Shown: piece after piece, positions 35,250 to 47,514 of the stretch
How the letters are laid out: every line of letters starts with the position of its first letter
How positions within the stretch are numbered: position 1 is the first letter of the stretch
NCBI GenBank assembly: GCA_026419785.1
Contig: JAODTK010005841.1
Location: 124,001-188,000 of the forward strand
From: Sclerodactyla briareus
Taxonomy: Eukaryota; Echinodermata; Holothuroidea; Dendrochirotida; Sclerodactylidae
DNA: 64,000 nucleotides
Direction of reading: 5' to 3'
Made by a program: the position numbers and the translations under genes
Notes under the pieces: generated by a model
What the model was told of the DNA's origin: nothing
The model's database searches: none
What the model saw: the letters and a program-made list of their open reading frames with translations, nothing else

Positions 35250-35850
35250 CTATGATCTACGTATATGTATGGTGAGCTCTCACAACAGAAAATCTCCAAT
35301 AATTCTTGACATTTTGAAATTCTTTGGTCACACAGGGTTTTGTCATCAGTTGATTAGGTGTATGTTCTATCATGATACATAGATGAATTAGAGGTTACGT
35401 TATTCAAGTTATGAGAATGTCAACACCGGGAATTCCCTCCCCACCATAATTGTTGGTCGTTTTATAGTCTTGCCTGATTGCTCATTCGGTTGATCACATG
35501 ATGCTGTCATCATGATACATGAGTGCTGATAATGTTTCCATTTGAAATATTTATAATCCCCTTCACCACCCGACTATTACAATTGAGGAGTACCGATAGT
35601 CTTGCCTGATTTCACATTTCTTGTCATATGGTCGATCCACATGCATGCTCTAAAACATGACACATGTAAATCCTGTTATGTCTCCATTTAAAACATGTAA
35701 TCCTCTCCCGGATCCCGGACCGACTTTCTAAATAAATTGAGATTATTTGATAGTCGACAATCCCGTGTTATGACGAAGTGATTTAAAAGTTCCTCATCAA
35801 TGCAGATCAAGTGCATACTCTATCATTTTTCTGAATGCATCTGACTTGAA
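35250..35850 (+). repeat. Degenerate tandem repeat of about 150 bp
   Basis: Recurring words AGTCTTGCCTGATT, GTTGATCACATGATG/GGTCGATCCACATG, ATCATGATACAT and GTTATGTCTCC-ATTT appear four times at 130-160 bp spacing. Highly diverged. Confidence 0.45.
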
Positions 35851-36689
35851 GGCTGTCAGGGCTCGTAGCCAAATATTAAACCGGCATTCCTAATAACGTG
35901 AACTAATACTAGATTACACTATACCCATACCCTCTTACACTAGGTTTTTACTAGTTCACATACAACCAGGTAATGATTTTTTCGGCCAAAATACGATGGT
36001 CATTTCAATAATAGTAATATCCAGGAGCCTATATACGCTGCTCCTTGTTGAAGACATGCTTCAGATTCTTATTGCGATTCACCCCTGACCCTTAGTGGCT
36101 TTTTCACCACACCCATACTTTGTATATTGTACTTAGTACCCCTACTCTAGCTTGTTTGATCTATTTAGTGTGCATTCGAATCGGGATCTTCCCAAGGGAC
36201 TCCCATGAGGGACCACCCCATATGCGACAACCATTTCCATCCTCCCAGGGGGAGGACCATACTCTTAACCACACCTGTCTCCCTCTACCCCTGCCCCCTC
36301 TCCCCACTTTTATCGACTACACCCGACCACCCAGTAGGGGCACTTCCAAACTGTACATTTTGTTATAAATCTCTTAAAATTATTATACTGTCGGTTTTAA
36401 ACTACTTCCACTATTTTTCTGCTACAATCAGATTATTGAATGGTAATAAATTTTTATCACGGTACCATTGTTGATTTCACTTATCCATGCTTCACTGTCA
36501 CTGGGGGCCTTGCTTACTAAGCATTTCAAGGAAGACGAATCATACATTCGCACTCGCCTGCCTGACACAGGGACCATGCAAAATGTACATATATGTGTAT
36601 ATGATACAACTCATTGCAGAGATGGCAGTTTTGTGAAAGACCTTTGAATAATACCACAAGTTTATGGGTATTACATCTTAGGATTGCGG
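35851..36689. other. No gene seen
   Basis: Proline-rich short frames near 36210-36340 reflect a CCTCTCCC-rich tract. No splice support. Confidence 0.3.
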
Positions 36690-37336
36690 TCATGTCCAAC
36701 CCCAACACCATCTCAGAATTGGAATGGAACCTACCTTACCCTTACAAAAAAACGTGTGGCATTTTGTTCCAAAAATACACATTTTCCCAGGCAAAAACCT
36801 GTGACATTGCCAGAGGTTTGGTTATTGCCCACATTGCCACAGTTTGCCCCTTCATACCAGGAAAACATGGTACTTTCCAGAGTAACACAGGTTTTTGTGA
36901 CAAACCTGTGTCCTGAATTGGCAGGTAAACTGTGTCATGGCCCACACACTCACATGGGGCAAACCTGTGGGAAAATCGTGGCAGTGCTCACATTCCCTGG
37001 GGGAATCATCTCTCTCTTAATCTTATTCCCCAAAGCTCTGCACTAATAATGAAAAAACACAGGTTACCAACAGGTGTACGACCCCGGTGGCACAGGGGGG
37101 GGGGGGGCATTACCACACGTTTGCCATGATTGCCACATCTTCTCCTAAACCAGGTTTGCCCCATGTTTCCACATGTTTTGATACACGTGTCAATACCGGA
37201 CAATGTGGGAAAACCTGTGGTAAGAAACACCGTTGCACAGATTTTGTTCCAAAATACAGGTTTTCCACATATTTTGCTCTATTATTGTCTTCGAATTTTG
37301 CCACGCTTGTCACTGTTAAACACGTTTTTGCTGACA

Positions 37337-37340
<4 letters not shown>
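36690..37340. repeat. Region dense in AAACCTGTG / CACAGGTTT words
   Basis: About a dozen copies of ACAGGTT or AACCTGTG occur in both orientations, spaced irregularly, often near GCCACA/TGTGGC or TTGCCCCATG. A 10 bp perfect hairpin (ACACAGGTTT / AAACCTGTGT) lies at 36885-36911. It resembles a decayed short-period repeat rather than a coding region. Confidence 0.5.

Positions 37341-37374
<34 letters not shown>
37341..37374 (+). repeat. T34 homopolymer
   Basis: 34 uninterrupted T directly after GACACAGG. It is the longest homopolymer in the window; its length is probably inexact. On the minus strand it could be the A tail of a retroposed copy, but no body was recognised. Confidence 0.8.
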
Positions 37375-37376
<2 letters not shown>

Positions 37377-40205
37377 CCGACAAAATGCGTTTTTTGTAAG
37401 GGTACCCAACCCCCCCTCTCTGATTCTTTGGAACATGGTAAGACACTTCTTCCATCGGATTTGGTATTACCCCATCTCCCCAATCGAGGACATGTAGATG
37501 GCATATATGCTGAACATCACACCTAGGTTACAATAAGGGTCTTTACAATTCACCCCTACAGTAGCTTCTTGCAACAGGCAGAGAGCAATAGGTACCATGG
37601 GTGATGATTTCCCTCCCCTCAACATTTCATCATCATCCACTGTTTTTTGTAACACGTAACTTTTGAGGATGGGGTCCCCCCAGAAAGGCAAACAGTCAGA
37701 ACAAACTGCCACCCTTGGCGTGGCCATTCACTCCTACTCCCCACAGCATTGATTTTGTGTGTAAACAAACGTATCAGAAATTCTATTTCACGAATGACTT
37801 ATTTTTGTGGAAACATGAATGGCTTTCGACATTTTTTGGAACAACAGGCTCTTTGTGCACCTCAGACGAAAAGCAGCAAAAACCAAAGTCAAACCTGATT
37901 GTCCAATGATTGAATAGTATAGAGTGTTTTTGTGCCCGTGAAACTTTTCAGCATTGTAAGTTTCTGCATCACAGCTCATGTGGGACACCATGCAAACCAA
38001 CAGGTTCTATCTAAATGAAAGTCCTTTTTTCTCGGCGTGTCAGTAGCAGGGACTGCTCTGATATCCTAAGTTGGCAGGGCAAGACAAAATCAACTAACTG
38101 ATGTCACCCAATTTGAGAGCAGATTAACCAATTTGAATTTCTCATCCACCCCAGTGACTTTCACATTAAGAAAACATCGACACTGGGCGTACAGGTGCCA
38201 GGGTGATATTAAAGTACAATGGTCCGAAAAAACAACCTTTTCCATAATTTTGTTATGAATGTTACCAAAAGATACAAAATGGTCATTTAAGTGCCAAATC
38301 CTGACTTCAACGTCAGTGTAAAACTGGGATTTTGTACCTTTACGGAGGGTCACTCGTGATGTCAGCGAGAGAACTTTTGTCTGCCAAATTGCGCCACAAC
38401 TGTTCTATCCACATGCCGCGTCCAAGATGTTAACATAGCACGCCCGAAATCAAGCACTAACGCAAAGGTATGCGTGTTCCAATATTTTGCCGACGCGTCT
38501 AAATTTACTACAAAGAATCCGTACAGAAACAACGCACACCATGCCTGTTTTCTCTGAAGGCCAGGCTTTTGATTTGACAATGTTAGCGCGTGGAATTTAC
38601 AAACTCGTGCCTTTCCTTTGATTGCCTTCTCTAGAATATTGCATGTGGCAGTTTCTTGGCCAATGCTTAAAAGGAAATTTCATTTCGTGACCATTGTACT
38701 TTAACTGGTTTTGGTATTATCATATATGGGCTCACACAACCCTTATTTGTTTTCCAACTAGCTTTTCATAAGCTCGCTCTACCTTCTGATATGTGTTTCC
38801 TATGATCGTAGCAACACCCCTGATCTGCTCTCAGTGTCCCCGCGCTACTACTCCAAAAATTGATCACGTCATGCTGATCTGTCACAGTTCATGGAAACAC
38901 TAGACACTGTTTTAAAGAAGTTTTGCTTGGGGAAGATCTCACAGCCTTCTGGCTCATTCCTCATTCCTTAGGTCATTGTGCATCATGGTTCCCCGTGACT
39001 GGGTAACTCCAGTGATTTAATCGGAAAACCCTCTCTCTTTGGGTAGGTAATAATCTACTTATTGGCTCATCAACTTATGTGTGTTATATCATGCTTTTTG
39101 TGTGAGTATACCCACAACCTGCAGTCCACCATACGTTGAAGGAAAATTTAAGCCCATTGGCCTGCATGGCACACATTGATAAATAGTATTGTGGGCAATA
39201 ATCGTCACTCTGCAAAAAAAGCAGGGGAAAATGGCCACTAAGGAACTTTGCACCATTTTTCTAAACATTTTTAATGCCGCATTCGAATCAAGCGTGCATG
39301 CCATTTTTGTGTGTGTTTTTCAAAAGATCAGAAAACCTTGGATTGACGGCGCTTCTAATGAATGTCACAGCAGCAAAGCTGATACATCCATCTGAGATGT
39401 TACATAGGTACTTCATCGCTTGCATTCTAAAATGTTCATTCGTGCTCGACTCGAACGTAAACAAAGGTAATTTTTTGCCTACTCAGTGTCCCCGTTTCAT
39501 TTTATTGGGGAAGATTTTCTTGCTGGTGTGCGGAACTCTCGTCTCCATCCTCTGTAACCAACCCAGCTCATTTCACACTGGCTAAGCCACCATACATACA
39601 CGGTGTGCTGGGCCACATGGAACATCCCGCATTAAGGAATCCCAGCGTTTGCCTCATCCTCTGGAGTATCAATCATATTGTCCCTTGGACCATTCTCTGT
39701 AATACAAGTAATAGCTATCTTAGGCCAATTGTGAATGTCAATCCTCAGAAATTAATTGCTGTGAGAGTGAGAATGTCTGGAATCTGCTATCGAGTAGTTA
39801 ATGGCAGTAGTATTTTGTCCATAGAACAATCAGTGCATTTATTGGGAACCACATTTTATACTACATGATGTCATTTTGATTCCTTGGAGGCATAAATATT
39901 TTATAAATCAATTAATAGAAAATTTTATCAGTTCTCCTCTGATTTTCACAAGCATGAGATAGTGAACATTACTTTTTTTTTCTAAAGAATTTAGACCATG
40001 TGGTTGAAATGTTATTTACCAAATTTTCATGATAGCACCAATCTCCCTACAAAGCATGTATGTACACATTTGTCCCTTTCATGAGTGGAAAACTATCAAA
40101 TTTCCCACAGTTCAATATTTCTAACAAACCTATGAAAATATATCATGGCAGTCTCCTAAATACTGACAAGATTTGAGTGGGATCGCAACAGATTTAAATT
40201 CATAC
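37375..40205. other. No firm gene
   Basis: Several 60-100 codon frames on both strands (for example 38090-38353 and 38362-38580 minus, 39274-39585 plus) lack domains and splice support. CpG density is slightly higher at 38390-38510. It may hold 3-prime exons of the unrecognised minus-strand gene that ends near 40206. Confidence 0.3.
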
Positions 40206-40333
40206 TGCTTGTTGAAATGATCATAACGCGTCCGATCCTTTTCCCTCTTCGTCTCCTCCTCCTCTGAAACTTTGTCGAAGCAAGCCCAGCGTCTGGGCAT
40301 CAGCTTGGGACGTCCACACCGGACATCAGTTGC
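40206..40333 (-). CDS. Exon 3 of 3 in an unrecognised gene
   Basis: After acceptor ATTCTGCAG the phase-0 frame reads ATDVRCGRPKLMPRRWACFD then KVSEEEETKREKDRTRYDHF. The last part is a highly charged helix. The phase matches the exon ending at 42430, so the two may be spliced over a 2.1 kb intron. The 3-prime end is uncertain: a GTATGA donor at 40205 is possible, but the frame stays open to a stop near 40130. Function unknown. Confidence 0.55.
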
Positions 40334-42429
40334 CTGCAGAATGTAGAGATAAATAGCCGTACAGGGGTGATCATTATAACGTAGATGGGAACAAACCAGC
40401 AATAGAGAATGGAGAAGAATCTGGTTTTGATTGACGGTGATTTCTCACCAGGATTTAGATAGGGGTCATGACCCGTGTGAACCTTCTTGGTCTTGTTTCA
40501 TTCCGATTCCTCTATGGTTTTTAATCCCCATCATCACATTTCGCCACTCAACCATTCTGTCCAATGTATCAACATCTGAAATCAAATTGTAATTTTACTC
40601 TAAATTCCAAATTCTGAATCTATCGATGAATGGTTGACCGTAAAGTGTGTCCCACCTCACACCGACCCTCAAGAATTGCCTCCAATGCTTAGGCAAGTCA
40701 AAATATGACGAAAGAAATATGTCTCTTGGAAAGTTTTTTAAACATCCTAATAAGACACTGATACAGTGGACTGGTCCAATATGATTGTTTTTTTTTTTTG
40801 TTCAGGAAGCCCAATTGAAGGCTCATCTAGGAACCGTAGCAATATTGATCAAGGGTGCGCACCGGCAATAACTCAACTTCTTTCTCGACTAGTTCTCACA
40901 TATATCCAGGTTAGGGGTGTAACCAACCCCAACCTTCTCCTGGGACCGCCATTTTATGTCCCCATCTGAAAGAACTATCAGTGATCTCCGACCCAACCAC
41001 TTTTTCAGAACCTGGAGGAGCCGAAGGTCAAGTTCTACGTGACTGCTAACAGCCGACAGACAAGACTCATTGCAAATGTTTTCATACAAACCCAGGAAAA
41101 TCCAACTGCATACAGCGGACCCATTAAGTGAACGACCAGACCTCGCCCATCCGCCACTTCAAGTACCGCCATCCGGTGGCTTGCTGGATTTGAACCGAAT
41201 ATTGCTTTATGAAGTGTCACTAATACCACCCTACCATTCTTCTTGGTTAGGGGTGCGTATTGCAGAAGAAGTGCTTGGATCAAGCTCGCAGTAATATCAC
41301 TGATTCAAACACAAGATGGTAGACCAGACTAATTGAAGATTTGCGAACATGGTATGGTTGATGGTGGAGGACAAACGAGAGCCGAGTAGTGAAGGCACAA
41401 AACCCTAAATCAACCTCTTCAACATGGCAATACTTTCAACCAACATGTATAACCACTGATTTCACAAGGCGCTTTGAGTAATTATATCCTCGGGACACGA
41501 ATGTCTGCCACAGCCTCAGCCCACTGATGAGCGTCGATGTCTCACTAGAATGTTAGGCAGGATTGAAAGTCAAACCAAAGGCCCAATCAGTATGCTCAGA
41601 TAATGTTACCACGCATACCCCTCTCCAGTGGCTTTACGACATTAAACACCAGTGTAAGGGGTCTAGCTAACCTCATGCTTGCACTGAAGACAGAGTCACT
41701 AGTGGAAGAGTGCCGAGATGGAGGAAGGAATCTCGTACCTCATGTTCTCACCAGCACCTAACCCAACTCAACGCACTGTCTGCAATACCATCAAATGACT
41801 GGACCCTGGTTTTAGTCCATGACAGTCCCAATGAAGCCTCTGACTGAGCGCTCCAAGGTCACCACCGGAGATTCCAAACCCTTGGCAAAAATATGCATCA
41901 TCTGTACACCTGTCAGGACCCTGACTCCACCAATGATAAAAACCTAGTCACAGTCCTCTCCATAATCCAGTCTTATACGAATGGTGAACTCAAGAGGTTG
42001 ATTGGAAAAGGTTGCTAGCTAGAAGAGAACAGAGACACTCACTCTTACTCGTTTACAAATCACTTTCTCTGACTATAACTTCACAAAGTACAATGGTCAT
42101 GATTTGACTTTTGGGACTTTCCATTCATTTATCAATATGGCAGACAAACCCCAAACTGATTTCACCAGATTCCAAAAAAAAAAAAAAAAAAAAGTAGCCA
42201 ATAAGGCAAAATGCAAATCCCCTTGTGGACAGTAGTTGGGGAACTGAGGGTTCCCCTGTAGTACAAAGTCAATGTGAAACATGTACTTTTGAAAACCCTG
42301 TGATAAACAAACTAAAGATGGGATCCAACTGAAAACTTCACAAGATATTGAAGAATAAGTTCAGTCATTTCTATGTGAATAACCTGTTTCCATCATTCTG
42401 ACATAAATGTGCAAAACTGCGGCATGCAC
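40334..42429. other. Putative intron of the unrecognised gene
   Basis: Contains an A20 run at 42174-42193 and short frames near 40889-41294 that look mildly protein-like on both strands. No confident exon. Confidence 0.3.
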
Positions 42430-42499
42430 CTTTTTCATCACGTTGAATAATGAGGATCTGAGGCAGGCCACGTCCAACCAGGTTTTCCATAAAAATCTG
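42430..42499 (-). CDS. Exon 2 of 3 in an unrecognised gene
   Basis: This 70 nt exon has acceptor CTTTGTTTAG and donor AAAAAG|GTGCAT. In phase with the previous exon it encodes NRFLWKTWLDVACLRSS and then LFNVMKK, and it ends in phase 0. The tryptophan/leucine-rich helix suggests a folded alpha-helical domain. The joined frame with both neighbours is the main support. Confidence 0.6.
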
Positions 42500-42596
42500 C
42501 TAAACAAAGATAGACACATCTCAAGTGCCTCCCGCCGCTCCTGCCCCCCCCCTCCCCCTTCTTGACTCTTGTGCAGTTGAGACAGAAACCACTTAC

Positions 42597-42728
42597 TTGA
42601 GATTAACCTCTGCATCTTTAGCTGCACCAGCCAGCTTCAGGGAGGCGATGTGAGCTCGCTCCTTCACTCCAAGAGGTCCTTACCCTCTGGAACTTCTTCA
42701 TCTCTGACAGTAAGGTAGCTGTTCCAGT
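42597..42728 (-). CDS. Exon 1 of 3 in an unrecognised gene
   Basis: A textbook acceptor (CTTTCTCTCCCACAG) and donor (GTAAGT) bound a 132 nt exon. It reads DWNSYLTVRDEEVPEGKDL and then, after one base apparently lost from CTCCTTGG, LGVKERAHIASLKLAGAAKD plus AEVNL. The uncorrected frame stops at TGA soon after the lost base. The sequence is charged and helical in character. It ends in phase 2 and joins the exon at 42499 to give NRFLWKTW. No family recognised. Confidence 0.65.
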
Positions 42729-43087
42729 CTGTGGGAGAGAAAGAGAGAATACTTCTTCCAGATGAATCATCAGTCTTCTGAGAACTATACTTAGCATTAA
42801 AGGTCAGAGAGGGGAACACACAGACGGATACACACATAACACAGAAGTGTGTATATTTCAAAGCTCATCAGAGAATAAAAAAAAATGCTCATAGAAGATA
42901 GCTTATCAAGCAGTGCTAGCATCAAACTAAAAAAAGTGTGTATATTTCAAAGCTCATCAAAAAAAATGACTCTATAAAAATTGCTTATCAAGCAGGCTCT
43001 AAGCATCAAATTAAAAAATCAACTCAGAATAAACATATACAGGATACAGTTAACATTGATCACATACATAGGCTGGATAGTTTCTGA

Positions 43088-43735
43088 AAGTTTTCCAAAT
43101 TTTTATTTGAAACCTATAGTGATAGTGTTATAGGGCACTGTTTGTTTTCCTGTGCACTAGTACTGACACAACCTGAGATTGACTTTGCCACATGCAGAGA
43201 TCACGTATACGAATGTGACATTTTGAAACGAAATGCAGAGAAATTCTGCCACTCCATGAAAACCGCCCATCGGGCCGTTGGCAGAACATTGGCGACACCC
43301 AGGGCACTCCATATGCTAGTCCCACTCTTGAAGACAGAACCTTGCTGGAAGCACGTTTCAGATTTGGAGGAGGATCGATGAGGAACGGTCGCTGCGGCTG
43401 CACAAGAAGAATTCGGGAAACAGACTTCTGAGACTGTTTGGGACCGTTTTGTCGATAGTACCCACCCTACCAAGTTGATTGCGGGGCCGCCCCGAAACAG
43501 GCGGAAAGCTAGGCCATGGAAAACACGTGGTAATGATGGAGCCTTTTTCCTATCGAAATATAACATTCCTCTGCTTAGGCTCGCACAATTTCCGCTTAGT
43601 CGCAGACTGGTTGAGCACTGTAAAAATCACCAGGGATTGAGAGTTTTCCTGGTTGCCATCTGTGAAGTCATGCGGAGAACTTTTGAAACACAATGTTCCA
43701 GCACCCAAGGAAAGGATTTTTTTTTCCCTCCATAG
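43088..43735 (+). CDS. 216-codon open frame with one internal TGA, unrecognised
   Basis: From 43088 to 43735 the plus strand stays in one frame apart from a TGA at 43379-43381. About 200 sense codons is far more than chance allows at this base composition. The peptide has cysteine/histidine-bearing stretches (DFATCRDHVYECDILKRN, KTEPCWKHVSDLEED) and a basic patch (PPRNRRKARPWKTRGND). No splice site or start is obvious; the first near-cognate start is TTG at 43142. It could be an intronless gene, a large exon or a domesticated transposon frame. A weaker antisense frame overlaps it. The TGA may be a one-base error (for example from CGA) or real decay. Confidence 0.5.
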
Positions 43736-44689
43736 GCTGCCTGCTGCTCCCTTTGGCCACTCCGTAACCTAACTTCTCTAAGGCTGAGGCTACGGGAGGA
43801 GGGAAGAAATTATCTGTCCCTAAGTTGCAGTTTCTCCTGGAAATCTGGTAAGAAAACACTAACCTAAAATCCTGGAAAACACAAAAAATTGAACGGGTAG
43901 GAATTACACAGCAGAATAAAGGCAGAGGGTGGGGGTGGGGGGATCTGGGCTTAGGGGCAAGCTAGGTCTGAGCCTATGCCCAATGCATGGCAAGAATCAA
44001 ACCCACGTGCAAGCTGAAGCATACACGAGTCCAGTGCAAGGTGAGTGGAACGAACTGATTGGTTTTAAGGGTAGGGGCGAAGGCCTCATCTGCCTAACAC
44101 TTACATAGAGGCGGCCGAGAGAACGGCAGAACATCCCTGAAAACACAAGTGCGAAGTATACAGTTTGCTCAAAAAGGAAACAAAAGATGCTTGAAATCCT
44201 CCTGTATAGGACAAAAAATTTTTCGATCGAATGAAAATATGATGCCAAAACCTCCAGCCTTGACAACAATAAGTTCCAGCACAACGTAAAGAGGCATTGG
44301 AGTGATTCCCCCCACAGTTCATAGTTCTATTGCTAGAGCTCAGCGTCATGCATGGGGGTGTGCTGGGTCTACCTAGGGTGAGTTGAATATGTACATAGAT
44401 TCTGCTATTATATTTTAACATTAGTGTGCTCCTCTCTATTCCCGACTCATTTCCAGCAAGTACACTCAAAGCTAGACTGGCAGGACCAAAATATAAAGTT
44501 GTAGAGGGAGGGGGAGAGTGTTGCAACCACACCAATGGGACTCGAATCAATGGCTTCCCATAACCCTCCTCCTTTTCCCCACTCAAGTCTCTCCCTACTT
44601 GCCCCTGCTATGCTGATAACCTGAATGATAAGTGAACAAACCATCTCATATTTCATTTTAACTAAACATCGACGTAATAAACCATAAGT
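43736..44689. other. No firm gene
   Basis: A 161-codon minus frame (44101-44586) is cysteine- and serine-rich with no recognised domain or start context; I treat it as chance pending comparison. Confidence 0.25.
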
Positions 44690-45370
44690 GGGTTGGACTA
44701 TCAACCCATAACACCCCTACTACTTACTACATATTAGCGTATCTACATACTACATATAAGCAAATAATTAGTCACGTAAACCGTAGTAAGTTAGACTTCA
44801 ATACAAACACCCCTGGCTACTTACTACATATTAGCGTATCTACCTACCTACATAGAGCGATAAATTGACGTAATAACCTAGTAGGTTAGACTATCCAACC
44901 CATAACACCCCTTCTACTTACTACATATTAGCGTATCTACATACTACATAGGAGCGGAAATAATAAATCACCCGTATAAACCATAGTGGGTTAGACTATC
45001 AACCCCTAAACACCCCTACTACTTACTACATATTAGCGTATCTACATACTAACAATATAAGCATAATAATAGTGACGTAATAAACCGTAGTAAGTTAGAC
45101 TACACTACATAACACCCCTGGCTCTGACTACATACTGAGCTCATCTACATATCTACATATGAGCGTAATAATATTACGTAATAACCCGTAGTAATGTTAG
45201 ACTATCAAGCACTAACACCCCTGGCTCACTTACTACATATGACGCATTTACATACTACATATGAGCGTAATAATATTGACGTATTAAACCATAGTAGTTA
45301 GACTATCACCCACAACCCCCTAGCTACATACTACATTTACCTATCTACCTAAATACAGTATGAGCGTAAT
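44690..45370 (+). repeat. Satellite C, about 101 bp unit, seven copies
   Basis: Units start at about 44691, 44790, 44885, 44990, 45091, 45196 and 45297 with GTTAGACTATCAACCCATAA. They continue CACCCCTACTACTTACTAC, ATATTAGCGTATCTACATAC, AGCGTAATAATA-TGACGTAA. No relation to satellites A and B seen. Confidence 0.85.
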
Positions 45371-47514
45371 AAACCGCGCATATATACCCCTCCTTATGAT
45401 GACACGCAATTTGATGGCTCAAATTACGCTGGGCAGAAGACATGTCGTTAGTGTTCTTGATCACATCCCCAGAATCAGACAGAAATTGTCTCATAATTAA
45501 AGTGGGTGAGCTCCCCTAATTCATGCAGAGACACGTAACACAGCAACACTGGATAAACGTGGGCGTAATAGATGGTAGCGCATCCTCGCATTGACACTAT
45601 ATAGACTAGTATATTGTGGTATATAGTCCATGTATATATGTGTCCCCAGACTAGCACGACCCTAAGAGGCTAACACATTTCCACGTTCCTTTGTGCATGC
45701 ACTGATGCAAGATGGTTCAATCTTACTGTTACCGATTTGTGGCCTGCTCCCAGCACTGTACTGTCAGTTACCAGTGGCATTCACAATCCTTTGACACACA
45801 ATGGCAGTAGTACTTTTTTTTGCTTCATGGTCAAGTATCTTTCACTGGCAGGAGTTTGTAGAGTATTACAGGAATGACCCATACAATTCATGATCACGAT
45901 TATAAATTGAAGGATAGGAGTTGGTAGGGGAGAACACGAGGGGATAAGTGGAAGGCTGATCTTCTTTACTAGCGCATGATTACTACTCTACAAGCCCACC
46001 AAAGTAGATAAGGAGTCAACATTAGCACCAAAAATCTCTGGACAACAGAATGTGTTTTCGTAGATGGCAGAACTACATGTTACAACCATGGAGCTATTTG
46101 TTAAATGGAGAGGCAATGCATTTAACAATTTGGAAGATAAGAAATTCCCTATCGAGCAACGCCTAACGCAAGCAACTGAATTTGTATGAGTTACATTGTA
46201 TCAGCAACAAACAGTTTACTCTAGCTTTGAAATGGCGAGAAGCTGCAGAGACAAATTCTAGAGAAGCAACATGGATGTGAAAAGGGCTAGTATGTGTGCG
46301 TTTAGTATCGATTGACTACAGGACAGTTGTGGCAGACATTTTTTTTTGGGGGGTGGGTCATATTGAAGCCTTCAAAGAGGCAATATTGCCCTCTCAGAAC
46401 CGGGCGGTCTACATAGAGGTCTGTTTCAAGACGTCCACAACTAAAATTCTTGTCCCGGTACGTCCTAAACAGTATTTGTATTGGCCTATACCATAATGAT
46501 GACAAACTGCAACTAGATTGCACTCAGGGACATTTTCTGATTGTGATGTGACGCAAATATGCCATGGCCAATGGCTACAAGGTGCTTCGTCAAATGAGAC
46601 CGACCGCTGTTGAGCATGGCGTTCTTCATGATTCATGGATCAGAAGAAACCATTTGTCGAGGTTTTCAACCGGAAGGTCATAATCGGGATGAATCTGAGT
46701 TTATCAGGGGAAGGGGCAGATCATGTTTTTAGAGTGTGGCATTATTCTCAACTCATGGTTATTGCTTCAAACTACACTAGTTATTAGAATCAATGTTTGG
46801 GCAAGTATGTATGTAAAGATGAAAGATTTTTCTCATTTTCCACGCCATGTACTCGATATGCTGCCTAGCAAAAGGATAAGGGCCAGTAGGTGGCCAACCA
46901 TGATTTGTGAATTGCCAGATGCTGGGAAATAGTTCTTTCCTCCAACTTGTTATCGGAGAGCTAAACAGTCATCCAGAATATGTTTTGGGTGTCAGAGTAA
47001 CACACTCACAAAGTAGGGGCAGGCTACTTTAGACAGTATATAATCTGCCGTTACCCCAGTTTATGGTGTATGACTATTAGAACAGATTATATTGAGGCAG
47101 AAATGCCCAATCGGTTGATGGAGCTTCGGACTGCAAAACCATTGATTATGGGTTTGAATCCTATCGAAAGCCGAGGACTTTTCCACAGGGCGTTCGAACT
47201 GGTAGGTTGCCTGCCTGAATTGTCCCAGTAAAATAAAAGTGAGGACTTTATGAGGTGGCTTTTGAATAGTAAGTGTATGGTTGGCCCTATTAAGGCCGTG
47301 GGGGACAAGATGAAGTGACATAGTGGTATGGTGTGTCGAAAGTGGAAAAATCATAAATTCATGCTTCCAGTAAAGGGGCTGTACTAACCAAATCACGAGA
47401 TTCAGGGGTAAATCTGTACAAGTTGTCTGCCGGCAGAACTTCAAGTAGAGAGAAAAGGGTGATACTAATAGTACTTTGCAGGAAGGAATAGCATAGCATC
47501 AGACTTCTCCTGAA
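45371..47514. other. No firm gene
   Basis: A 127-codon minus frame (47061-47444) and shorter ones near 46300-46640 have no domain. Possible old repeat. Confidence 0.25.

Noticed and set aside
37087-37497. A 136-codon plus frame with a poly-Phe run and its poly-Lys antisense
   Set aside because: Both frames exist only because they read through the T34 run and lack coding features.
43379-43381. Selenocysteine recoding of TGA
   Set aside because: No selenoprotein family match and no SECIS-like element recognised; error or decay is simpler.
44101-44586. A 161-codon minus frame
   Set aside because: Length is notable, but content is low in conserved-looking blocks and overlaps another frame equally plausible; left as unassigned.
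47061-47444. A 127-codon minus frame
   Set aside because: No domain, no splice support; composition like surrounding repeat sequence.
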